Shown here one piece after another: positions 35,360 to 43,523 of a stretch of DNA of 64,000 nt. A model generated the notes under the pieces. It had not been told where the DNA came from, did no database searches, and saw only the letters and a list, made by a program, of their open reading frames with translations. Location of the stretch: positions 1 through 64,000 of the forward strand of contig JAKSDA010000462.1 in assembly GCA_022360315.1 (NCBI GenBank). The letters run 5' to 3'. A program made the translations under genes and the position numbers. The DNA is from Pseudomonadota bacterium (GTDB lineage Bacteria; Myxococcota_A; Polyangia; Haliangiales; Haliangiaceae). The stretch's first letter is position 1. Every line of letters starts with the position of its first letter.

Positions 35360-35426
35360 ATAATTCAAAAGCAACGCAATATCGCGCTACTGCGGCCATT
35401 CCAAGGCTCATCACACACTGCGAGCA

Positions 35427-35951
35427 TCACGCTTTGGGTTCGGTCTCCTCGAGCTCTGCGACCCGAAGCACTCCCGACTTTTTTTTCTGATTGCGTCGCT
35501 CGGCGAAAAAGCCCTGCAAGAGTTCAGAACATTCTTGCTTTCTTATCCCTCCCAGCACCACGACGCGGTGATTGAGTCGGACGTCTGTGAGGATCTCGTA
35601 GAGAGTGTGAACGGCTCCAGCCTTGGGATTGCTACACCCGTAGACCAGTCGCTCGACCCGCGCATTGACCACTGCGCCAGCGCACATTGGGCACGGCTCT
35701 TGAGTTACGTACATCGTACCGGCAATACGCCAATTTCCGGTAACTCGACTGGCCACACGAAGAGCTTCGATCTCGGCATGAGCCGTCGGATCTCCGCTCG
35801 CCTGGCGCCGATTGTGCCCACGCGCGATGATCGCACCGTTGCGGACGATCACTGCACCAACTGGCACATCACCTAGCTGCCAGGCTTCCCGGGCAGCTGC
35901 AATCGCCTCGCCCATCCATTTATGGTCTTCATCATTGTTCTCATCATGCAC
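35427..35951 (-). CDS. tadA: tRNA-specific adenosine deaminase TadA
   Basis: The 174-residue cytidine-deaminase-fold enzyme has the catalytic HAE motif (PTAHAEIEALR) and the zinc ligands PCPMCAGAV. It deaminates A34 of tRNA-Arg(ACG) to inosine, which is needed to read CGC and CGA codons. The substrate tRNA gene lies 129 bp upstream on the same strand, so both may share a transcript. The start is GTG 35951; an internal ATG at 35915 is an alternative. The C-terminus carries a Lys-rich, then acidic tail. Confidence 0.94.
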   Translation of the reverse strand: MHDENNDEDHKWMGEAIAAAREAWQLGDVPVGAVIVRNGAIIARGHNRRQASGDPTAHAEIEALRVASRVTGNWRIAGTMYVTQEPCPMCAGAVVNARVERLVYGCSNPKAGAVHTLYEILTDVRLNHRVVVLGGIRKQECSELLQGFFAERRNQKKKSGVLRVAELEETEPKA

Positions 35952-36079
35952 AGCAGCACATTTCGATTAGGTAACCGACCATCTGGCCCTCCAGATAACT
36001 GGCCGTCTGGCTCCGTCATGACTTCGCTTCGCATGCCTGGCTGGGACCTCCCGGCCAATTCTCCGAAAAGACACCATTG

Positions 36080-36153
<74 letters not shown>

Positions 36154-36210
36154 TCCGGAGACAACCGACCCGCCTGTGATCGGGCCAATCAGATCCGGTG
36201 GTATTCTCCA

Positions 36211-36303
<93 letters not shown>

Positions 36304-36348
36304 TGGTTTCCAGTGTATCAGGACTCAACTATTCGATTTTCATAGCCT

Positions 36349-36432
<84 letters not shown>

Positions 36433-36460
36433 GGTTGCCCCGGAGGCAAGTAAGGCGGAA

Positions 36461-36488
36461 AGTATAGATACCCTCTCTTGCTTGTAAA
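36461..36488 (-). promoter_or_regulatory. Sigma-70-type promoter of the tRNA cluster
   Basis: On the minus strand a -35 TTTACA (36488-36483), a 16-nt spacer and a -10 TATACT (36466-36461) lie about 28 nt before the 5' end of tRNA-Ser(TGA). This is the best-matching promoter in the window and may drive the tRNA-tadA unit. Confidence 0.65.
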
Positions 36489-36699
36489 GCGTCAATGTCC
36501 ACATTCCTGCTGCGCTCTGCACACTCGTCCAGTCCGGGATCTTCGAATGCCGCTCGGATGGTCCTGCCGCGCCCCGGGAACCCTTGCCCGACGTCACCGA
36601 ATTCGCAATTATTTCATGATATTATTGTCCATCAGGAGAGTTTTCCAGGGGCCGTAATCCGGTGACCTCGCCCAGCTGAGCTGATAAATCGACCGTTTT

Positions 36700-36705
36700 T
36701 ATAAT
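36700..36705 (+). promoter_or_regulatory. -10-like TATAAT upstream of the ECF sigma gene
   Basis: A consensus TATAAT sits in an AT-rich tract 30 nt before the ATG at 36735, with AGGA at 36722-36725 as ribosome site. No good -35 is visible at the expected distance, so assignment as a vegetative promoter is tentative. Confidence 0.35.
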
Positions 36706-36734
36706 AAAATTAAATAGTTGCAGGATCGCATACG

Positions 36735-37487
36735 ATGATTCCTTTAACCCGGCTGAAGCCGGCGGGTCACAGCCACGTGTCGATAGCCATTGCATCCCTC
36801 TCTCGGGTGGACCTGATGCTCACCCACGCCACTCAGCACCGAGATCGCCAGCCCCGGCCAACAGCAGCGGCGGGCAATACAATGGTGCGGGACAGGGACG
36901 AGCTCACGGACGATGAGGCGACCCGGCAAGACGACCTCGCTCTGGTACAGCGTTGCCGCGCCGGCGACAGGCGCGCCTTCGACAAGATCGTCCAGCGCTA
37001 TCAGCGTCCCATCTACTACCTGGCCATGCGGTATCTCAAAAACGACGCCGATGCCGCAGATATGGTGCAAAAAACCTTTGTGCGGGTGTTCAAGTCGATC
37101 GCGCGCTTTCGCGGCGACGCATCGTTCCGGACCTGGCTCTATCGCATCGCCATCAATCTTTGCCTCAACCATATCCGCGACCATCGCCGCGAGCAAACTG
37201 TCGAGATTCGCGACGACGCGCTGACCACCGCCCCGCTCGGCGCATCCCGGATGATTCGCGAGAAAGAAGTACAACGGGTCCGCGACGCCATCGAGCAATT
37301 GCCACCCAAGCAGAGAATGGTCCTCGAGTTGCGCGTCTACGACGAACTCAGCTTTCGCGAAGTAGCTGCCCTGGCCAGCTGCAGTGAAAATGCGGCCAAA
37401 GTCAACTTCCATCACGCGGTCAAGAAGCTGCGCACCCTCGTAGCCGAGGACGACGCTGGCAATGCCATCCCAGGAGCTACACGATGA
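36735..37487 (+). CDS. ECF RNA polymerase sigma factor
   Basis: The sigma core starts near residue 65: region 2 (LVQRCRAGDRRAFDKIVQRYQRPIYYLAMRYLKNDADAADMVQKTFVRVFKSIARFRGDASFRTWLYRIAINLCLNHIRD) and region 4 (LPPKQRMVLELRVYDELSFREVAALASCSENAAKVNFHHAVKKL). It overlaps the putative anti-sigma gene (ATGA), a classic ECF pair. ATG 36735 has AGGA and TATAAT behind it; ATG 36882 would remove a low-complexity 49-residue N-terminus and is a real alternative. Confidence 0.9.
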   Translation: MIPLTRLKPAGHSHVSIAIASLSRVDLMLTHATQHRDRQPRPTAAAGNTMVRDRDELTDDEATRQDDLALVQRCRAGDRRAFDKIVQRYQRPIYYLAMRYLKNDADAADMVQKTFVRVFKSIARFRGDASFRTWLYRIAINLCLNHIRDHRREQTVEIRDDALTTAPLGASRMIREKEVQRVRDAIEQLPPKQRMVLELRVYDELSFREVAALASCSENAAKVNFHHAVKKLRTLVAEDDAGNAIPGATR

Positions 37488-38278
37488 AACGGCACCGATC
37501 TATCTCGAGCGAAGAACTCATCGCCGCATATGCCGACAAAGGGCTCGAAGGGGACGAACGCGCGTCCGTCGAGGATTTTCTCGCCGATCACCCGCAGCGC
37601 CGGGACGACGTCGCCGGGGTGAGAGAGGTCGTCGCTCGGGTTCGCGAGCTGGCGCCTCGACCCGATGAAGAGCCCAACTGGGAGCGCATGGCGGCAAACA
37701 TTGGCCGCGCTTGTGACGATATTGTCGCGAGACGCGAGGCGAGCTGGCTGGGCCGGCAGCGTGCGCGGCTGGACCATCTGTTCCGGCCGCGTTACGCCAT
37801 CGCATTGGCCAGCTGCGCCATTGCGGTGATCGCGCTGATCGCGGTTTTGAACCTCGGCGAGCGAGGCTCATTTCCAGACACACGCGAAACGCCGCACTTG
37901 GCTGTCGATCCAGCTTTTGATTTTTCCGTTGATTTTTCCGTACTGACCGGCGAAGACGGTCTCGAAGACGTGGACGAAGCCGACCACGATCAATTTCTGG
38001 CCCGACTGACCGGCGATTTCACTGCCGCTCCCTCTGCGGACGACCTCTCGGCCGACGACGCCGCTCTGCCTTCTTGGCCGGGACGGCCGGACGACACCGT
38101 CGTCTTGCCCGCCGATGCTGTCGTCGAGTGGGCGACAATCAGTGGCGGGACCAGTATGGAGCAACAAGGCTCGGATGAGGAGTTCTTTGGCGAGCCCGAG
38201 TACGATTCATGGCTCGGAGAGTTATCCGAAGAGGAACTCGATGCACTCGACATTTATCTGGAGGGACAGGCAGGATGA
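37484..38278 (+). CDS. Putative single-TM anti-sigma factor
   Basis: The 264-residue protein has an N-terminal helical domain like anti-sigma factors (SSEELIAAYADKGLEGDERASVEDFLADHPQRRDDV) and one TM at about 102-122. Its acidic periplasmic part has Asp/Glu-rich linkers and ends EEELDALDIYLEGQ. The ZAS motif HxxxCxxC is absent, so zinc binding is not expected. ATGA overlap with the sigma gene and with the next gene shows tight translational coupling. Confidence 0.75.
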   Translation: MKRHRSISSEELIAAYADKGLEGDERASVEDFLADHPQRRDDVAGVREVVARVRELAPRPDEEPNWERMAANIGRACDDIVARREASWLGRQRARLDHLFRPRYAIALASCAIAVIALIAVLNLGERGSFPDTRETPHLAVDPAFDFSVDFSVLTGEDGLEDVDEADHDQFLARLTGDFTAAPSADDLSADDAALPSWPGRPDDTVVLPADAVVEWATISGGTSMEQQGSDEEFFGEPEYDSWLGELSEEELDALDIYLEGQAG

Positions 38279-38982
38279 CTGTGGTTTTTGCCAACCTGTG
38301 CTTTGCCCTTTGGGCCACGTCCATGGCGGCCAGTCCACCGCCGGCCAAAACGTTGGCCAAACCAACCCACCAGCCCAGGCCAGCGCCCGCGACTACCGGG
38401 TCAGACGGTTCGGCAACAGGCACGATCGACGCAGAGCGGCCGACCGAGTTGGAGGTCGACCTTCGAGTAGCAGAGGACCCGTCGCAAAAGAAGCTGGAGC
38501 GTATCAAAGCGCGCATTCGCGCTCTTCGGGCCTGGAAACTATCAGAAGAGCTCGATCTCGACGAGATCACGGCGGCTCGACTATTTCCTATTCTCAACCG
38601 TTACGATGAAAAATTCGAGGCTCTCAGAAAGGAGAAGCGCCAACTGCAACGTCGCATGCAGGCGCTGATCGATTCTGGAGCCAATGACGCCAAGACGATC
38701 GCCGAGCTGAACCGCCTGATCGATCGCAGGGTCGCGCAGCAGCAGAAAAAATGGGATCTGCAACAGGCGCGATTTCGCGACACGCGCGCCGTTCTAACTC
38801 CCCGCCAATCTGCGAAGATCTTCGTATTGCTCCCGGCGATCGACCGAAACATCAAGCGGCAGCTCCAGCGTGCCATACACGGCAAGAAAAAACGCCGCCG
38901 CCCCGCCGAGAAGCGCTTGCCGCGACGCGACCGACGTGGCGGCGCCGACCATGAGTTGCGCCGCTATCCACATCGGCGGTAA
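38275..38982 (+). CDS. Periplasmic helical protein, Spy/CpxP-like
   Basis: The 235-residue product has a short hydrophobic N-terminus (TVVFANLCFALWATSMAAS, likely signal). A Pro-rich spacer is followed by a long amphipathic helical region (LEVDLRVAEDPSQKKLERIKARIRALRAWKLSEELDLDE...KWDLQQARFRDTRAVLTPRQSAKIFVLLP). The TPRQSAK... segment resembles the LTPxQ motif of Spy/CpxP, and the tail is very basic. ATG 38275 overlaps the previous stop (ATGA), with GGAGGGACAGG in front. It is the third gene of the sigma/anti-sigma operon, perhaps a periplasmic sensor. Confidence 0.7.
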   Translation: MTVVFANLCFALWATSMAASPPPAKTLAKPTHQPRPAPATTGSDGSATGTIDAERPTELEVDLRVAEDPSQKKLERIKARIRALRAWKLSEELDLDEITAARLFPILNRYDEKFEALRKEKRQLQRRMQALIDSGANDAKTIAELNRLIDRRVAQQQKKWDLQQARFRDTRAVLTPRQSAKIFVLLPAIDRNIKRQLQRAIHGKKKRRRPAEKRLPRRDRRGGADHELRRYPHRR

Positions 38983-39070
38983 TCGCTCCACACCGGCGAC
39001 TGCCGCCCCACATCAGCAGCTGTCGCCGTGGTGTTTGAATATAGTCGGGTTACCGCTACACTCCTAGGCG

Positions 39071-42000
39071 ATGTTCAACGTTTCCTGCAGCAGGTGCGGA
39101 GCGTCGCAACCAGTCGAAAGCCATGGCCTACCGCAGGACGGCAAGGTCATCGCGTGCGCACAATGCGGCAACCCGATCGTCGTGAAGGGTTCCGGTTCTG
39201 CAGTCTCGGGCAGGGCTGGAAGACCTGACTCCAACCTGCCCGGTGTCGGAGTCATCGATCTCCCGATGCCGAAGTCGCCGGGCCCGCATGGTGAAGAGCT
39301 CGACATTGTCGACCTTCCCGCTCCAGTAGGCCCGCCCGGTCTACCATCCAGTCTCGATCCGCCCCGCCGGCCGAAGTCGGCCGGTCCCGCGGGATCCACG
39401 GGCGTCAATGCGCTGGCCAGGGGAGGTGCTGGCGAGGGAATTGTCGATCTCCCAACGCCGGTCAGGCAATCCGGGACTATTGACGTCCCCGACCTGCTGG
39501 CGCCGGTCACCCGCGGGGCCTCACAAGCACCGGGTCAGCGCTCTGTGACGAAACCGATGGGCATCCCGAATCGCGGCAGTCCGGGCCGTCGCAATAGTGA
39601 AATAGATCTGCCCGTCCCTGTGGTCCCGGCTGAAGCCGCCGACCTACCGACGCCAAAGTCACGGCCGACGACAAGGGGCATGGCCGTGACATCCGAGGAG
39701 CCGGATCTCGTGGCACCGAAGAATCTTTTCAGCGATCTTCCGGCGCCAGTACGCCGCTCCGGCAGTCCCTCTGCCAGTGGTGACGGGTTTTTCGGCGACA
39801 CTTCCGCATCCCCGAACTCAGCCAATATTCTGGACGTGCCCGCGCCAAAGGGATACTTCGACAATGTGCCCGCACCCGCCGCGGATTCGGCACAGCAACC
39901 AGAGGTCCCCGCGCCCAAGGGCTACTTCGACAATGTGCCCGCACCCGCCGCGGATTCGGCACAGCAACCAGAAGTCCCCGCGCCCAAGGGATTCTTCGAC
40001 AATGTACCCGCACCCGCCGCCGACTCGGCACAGCAACCAGAAGTCCCCGCGCCCAAGGGATTTTTCGATGATGTACCCGCACCCGCCGGCTCTGCGCAGC
40101 AACCGGACGTGCCTGCGCCCAAGGGATTTTTCGACGATCTGCCAGCCCCGGCGAGCGGCAGTGCTTCCCCGGCAAGCAGCGACGCGTCTCCGATGGACAT
40201 AAGCCTGGGCCCATCGACCGGTCCGCAGCCGGTCGATGAATCGTCGGAGCAACCGTTTGACTTCGGCGAACTCGAACTCGAGGCTCCGAGCGGAAAGCCA
40301 GCCGAAGCTGCTGCACAATTCGATATGGGCCTGGGTTTGCCCGATCAGCCGGTCAGCAGCCGCGGTGCACCTGCACAGAGTGGTCGCAGTGTACCGGCAT
40401 CGCCGGCGGCACCGGTACCAGCACCACCAGTTATGCCGGAGCCTTCACCACCACTCATGCCGGAGCCTTCACCACCACTCATGCCGGAGCCTTCACCACC
40501 ACTCATGCCGGAGCCTTCACCACCACTCATGCCGGAGCCTTCGCTCGAGCTCGAGCAGAATGCTCTGAGCTCTCCGAGTACATTCGAACTGTCTGCCGAT
40601 AGCATCGAGCTCCCCACCGCGGGAGCCAGCGAAGAACCAGTTCGTGTCCAGCGAGCCAGAACGCTCGAGCTGGAACCGCCGGGGACCTCCGACCGCAAGC
40701 AACAGGATACTGGCCCCTCGCTGGTTCTGGAACCGCCGCGGGGGCGGAACCAACGAACTCTGCCGCCCGAGGTACCCGGTGCGCCTCTCGAAGTACCGGG
40801 CCCGACCCACGCTGGCGGGGTGAGCTTCGATGAGGTCGAGCTGCCGAGCATCCCGTCCTCCGAGCCCGACGCGAGTATTGTTGCATTCGAGAAGCCCGGC
40901 AAGAAGCCGGCGTCGCCACCGAGGCCGAAATTTCGTCCCAGTGGTTTGCCGGGGCCAGATTCCGACGGCGAGCCCATTGAAATCGACGAGATCGCGGTCA
41001 AGCGTACCGAAGGCCCCAAGGGCACGATGTCCGCGAGCGTCACCCTCCAAAGAGCCAAAAGGCGCCGCGCTCGACGCATCCGTATCGCCATCGGCCTCGC
41101 CGTGTTGACTCTCTGCGGCGCCGGGGCGGGCGGCTATTATGGTTACAATCACTGGCAGAATGAGAAAGAGCGCGCTGCATTCGTCAAAGAGCAGGTATCC
41201 GCAGCGCGCAAGTACATGCTGTCCGAAAGCAGCGGCCACTGGCTGCGGGCTGCCGCCGCGGCCGAACAGGCCCTCGGTCGCGAGGTGGGTAACTCCGAGG
41301 CGCTCGGTATTGCCGCTCAGGCTCACTACGCCGCGCTCCTGGATACCGGCCTCGCCGCCCGAGCACGACTGCGCGCGGCCAACCGGCACATCGAGGTCAT
41401 CGCCGAAAACGCAGCGGCAGGGCCGGAGGTAGACAAAGCCCGGGCCCTCAAGGCCATCGTCGATGGCAAGTCGACAGAGGCGTCCGGGTACCTGCGCAGT
41501 GTTTTCGATCTCACACCCAGCGATCCGGATGCGCTGCTCTACGATGCCTGGGCGCACGCCGCGGCGAAAAAACACGCCCTGGCCGAGAAAGCCTTTCGCA
41601 AGGCCCTCGAAGCCACGCCAGGGCGCAAGCTGCCAGCCATGGTCGGGCTCGCGAAGACCCTGCTCGCGCAGGGAAAACGGGCCGAAGCGGGCCAGCTGTT
41701 CAGCGACGTGCTCGAAAAAAACCGCGATCATATCGCCGCTCTGGTCGGCAGAGCCGAAAGTTCTGATGTCGAGGACTTCAGCGCGCGCGAGGGTCTCTAC
41801 CTGGCCATTCTGAAACGCGATCACCTCGACAAGGAAGACCCGCGAGCAGTGGCGCGAGCCTGGACCCTGGCCGGTACCGAAGCTCTCAAAGCCGGACGTA
41901 TCGATGAGGCGACGACTCGCTTCGAAAAAGCACTTAAAACCAATCGCGACAACCTCGGAGCGCGGCTGGGAATTGCCAAAGTTGCGATGGCCAAGGAGGA

Positions 42001-43477
42001 CCTCGCAAACGCGCGAAAGAACCTCGAGCTCGTCTTGAAGGCCGACCCGACCCGGCTCGACGCCGCGCTGACCCACGCCGAACTGTATGTGCGCGAAGGC
42101 AACCTCGACCAGGCCGAAACCCTGGCCGACAAACTGGTCGAGCGGGACGGGGACATCCCCGATAAGCTCGACGTTGCGCGGGTGTACCTGATTCGCGGGC
42201 GGATCCTGGAAGCCCGGGCCAAAGCCAAAAATACCGACCCGGGCGATGCGATTACCGCCTACCAGAAGGCGCACGAGCTGAGTGGGCAGACCGACGTTCG
42301 CCCGGGTGTATCCCTGGCCGAGCTACTCCTGCGCTCCGGTCGCAGGGCCAGAGCGCGCGAGGTGCTGCGTCAAATCGAGGATAAGGCGGCCACCGATCCG
42401 GCCATTGCGATCGCGCTGGGCCGGGCTTTCGCCGACACGGATGCCCCGGATCTGGCCGAGAAGTGGTTCCGCAAGGCAGTCGAACAGAAACCGGACGATG
42501 CCGAGGCCAAATATCAGCTCAGCCGCGCTCTGGCGGCGCAAGACCGCGCCGAGGAAGCTGCCGAGATCATGGCTGCGGCGTTTGCCAGCGCCCCCGAGCG
42601 CGAAGACATCGGCTTGCAGCTGGCTGTGTTTTACGAGCAGCTCCAGCGCGATGACAATGCCCGGGCCATCTACGACAAGTTGCTCGAGGCCAGCGAGCCA
42701 TCGGTCAATGTATTTACCGGAGCGGGCCGATTTCTGGCTCGAACCGGGGACCCGAAACGCGCCCAGGAGATGGGTGATCGCATCCTGGCGCAGCGGCCAG
42801 ACGACCCGGCTGGTCTCTATTTGCGCGGTATCGGTCAATACGCCGGCGGCGACTATGAGGCTGCCAAACGCAGTTTTCGCGAGGCGGCGACCCGCGGTAA
42901 CGACCCGCGCTATCTCGAAGCACAGGGCCGGGCGGCCGAGCAACTCGGCAGCCACGAAGAAGCGCTTCGCGTATTCATCGAAGCCAGCAATATGGACCGG
43001 CGTTACGTGGATGCCCTGCTCGGGCAGGCTCGCATCCGGCTGGCCCGGCGCCAGTTCGACAAGGCGCTCAAGGTGCTCATCTCGGCGCGAAAGCTCTTGC
43101 CCAACAACCCACAAATCCAGCACAACATAGGCGTCTGTTATCAAGAAAAAGGAGAGAAAGAGCAGGCGATCGACTACTTTCGCCGCTCGCTCCGACTCGA
43201 CGACAACAATGCCGAAACCCACTTTCACCTCGGCCAGGCCTATTACGACCGCTCCGACCTGCGGCGCGCGGCTCGCTCTCTCACCACCGCCACGCGGTTG
43301 GCCGAACCCGACTCGGAATGGCTGGCCAAGGCCTATCTGCTTCTCGGTTACGCGCAGAGAAGTCGCAACAACAGACGCGAAGCCATAGCTGCGTGGGAGG
43401 CCTACCTGGACCTCGATCCCAAGAACGAGGCCCAGGTCCGAGAGGTCAAACGTCTATTGATGAGGCTGAAGGCGTGA
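39071..43477 (+). CDS. Giant zinc-ribbon, Pro-rich, single-TM TPR protein
   Basis: The 1468-residue protein has an MJ0042-type zinc ribbon (C6xxC9...C29xxC32) and then about 620 disordered residues. These carry (D/V)LPAPV and VPAPKGFFDDVPAPA repeats (five tandem 22-23-residue units) and PEPSPPLM repeats. A basic stretch precedes one TM at about 672-692, and about 770 residues of TPRs run to the C-terminus. The cytoplasmic zinc-ribbon/linker/TM layout recalls myxobacterial gliding proteins such as GltJ, whose zinc ribbon binds MglA, but homology is not shown here. The periplasmic TPRs likely scaffold envelope complexes. No partner gene is adjacent except selB downstream. Confidence 0.8.
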   Translation: MFNVSCSRCGASQPVESHGLPQDGKVIACAQCGNPIVVKGSGSAVSGRAGRPDSNLPGVGVIDLPMPKSPGPHGEELDIVDLPAPVGPPGLPSSLDPPRRPKSAGPAGSTGVNALARGGAGEGIVDLPTPVRQSGTIDVPDLLAPVTRGASQAPGQRSVTKPMGIPNRGSPGRRNSEIDLPVPVVPAEAADLPTPKSRPTTRGMAVTSEEPDLVAPKNLFSDLPAPVRRSGSPSASGDGFFGDTSASPNSANILDVPAPKGYFDNVPAPAADSAQQPEVPAPKGYFDNVPAPAADSAQQPEVPAPKGFFDNVPAPAADSAQQPEVPAPKGFFDDVPAPAGSAQQPDVPAPKGFFDDLPAPASGSASPASSDASPMDISLGPSTGPQPVDESSEQPFDFGELELEAPSGKPAEAAAQFDMGLGLPDQPVSSRGAPAQSGRSVPASPAAPVPAPPVMPEPSPPLMPEPSPPLMPEPSPPLMPEPSPPLMPEPSLELEQNALSSPSTFELSADSIELPTAGASEEPVRVQRARTLELEPPGTSDRKQQDTGPSLVLEPPRGRNQRTLPPEVPGAPLEVPGPTHAGGVSFDEVELPSIPSSEPDASIVAFEKPGKKPASPPRPKFRPSGLPGPDSDGEPIEIDEIAVKRTEGPKGTMSASVTLQRAKRRRARRIRIAIGLAVLTLCGAGAGGYYGYNHWQNEKERAAFVKEQVSAARKYMLSESSGHWLRAAAAAEQALGREVGNSEALGIAAQAHYAALLDTGLAARARLRAANRHIEVIAENAAAGPEVDKARALKAIVDGKSTEASGYLRSVFDLTPSDPDALLYDAWAHAAAKKHALAEKAFRKALEATPGRKLPAMVGLAKTLLAQGKRAEAGQLFSDVLEKNRDHIAALVGRAESSDVEDFSAREGLYLAILKRDHLDKEDPRAVARAWTLAGTEALKAGRIDEATTRFEKALKTNRDNLGARLGIAKVAMAKEDLANARKNLELVLKADPTRLDAALTHAELYVREGNLDQAETLADKLVERDGDIPDKLDVARVYLIRGRILEARAKAKNTDPGDAITAYQKAHELSGQTDVRPGVSLAELLLRSGRRARAREVLRQIEDKAATDPAIAIALGRAFADTDAPDLAEKWFRKAVEQKPDDAEAKYQLSRALAAQDRAEEAAEIMAAAFASAPEREDIGLQLAVFYEQLQRDDNARAIYDKLLEASEPSVNVFTGAGRFLARTGDPKRAQEMGDRILAQRPDDPAGLYLRGIGQYAGGDYEAAKRSFREAATRGNDPRYLEAQGRAAEQLGSHEEALRVFIEASNMDRRYVDALLGQARIRLARRQFDKALKVLISARKLLPNNPQIQHNIGVCYQEKGEKEQAIDYFRRSLRLDDNNAETHFHLGQAYYDRSDLRRAARSLTTATRLAEPDSEWLAKAYLLLGYAQRSRNNRREAIAAWEAYLDLDPKNEAQVREVKRLLMRLKA
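39836..40150. repeat. Five tandem ~69-bp repeats encoding VPAPKG(Y/F)FD(N/D)(V/L)PAPA units
   Basis: Units 1-3 are 69 bp and nearly identical, unit 4 is 66 bp, and unit 5 is partial and diverged. They encode two short DxPAP motifs per unit. The first copies differ mainly at silent or Tyr/Phe positions, which suggests recent expansion plus drift. Confidence 0.9.
40436..40545. repeat. 24-bp tandem repeats (PEPSPPLM)
   Basis: Four perfect copies of CCGGAGCCTTCACCACCACT+CATG (40436-40531) plus a partial fifth, encoding a PEPSPPLM repeat in the disordered linker. Confidence 0.93.
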
Positions 43478-43491
43478 TGAGGCTGAAGGCG
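43458..43491. repeat. 17-bp perfect tandem duplication across the stop codon of the TPR gene
   Basis: TGATGAGGCTGAAGGCG occurs at 43458-43474 and again at 43475-43491. The first three bases of copy 2 form the TGA stop; with one copy the frame would have ended one codon later at TAG. Confidence 0.95.
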
Positions 43492-43523
43492 ATATAGACT
43501 CCCCAACCGGAAGCGGAACCCCT

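Larger units (their letters stand above)
36433..36734. other. Divergent intergenic region (302 bp) between the tRNA cluster and the sigma operon
   Basis: Contains the minus-strand promoter for the tRNA cluster (36461-36488) and an AT-rich stretch with TATAAT upstream of the plus-strand sigma gene. No gene is recognised in between; the centre (36500-36600) is featureless. Confidence 0.6.
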
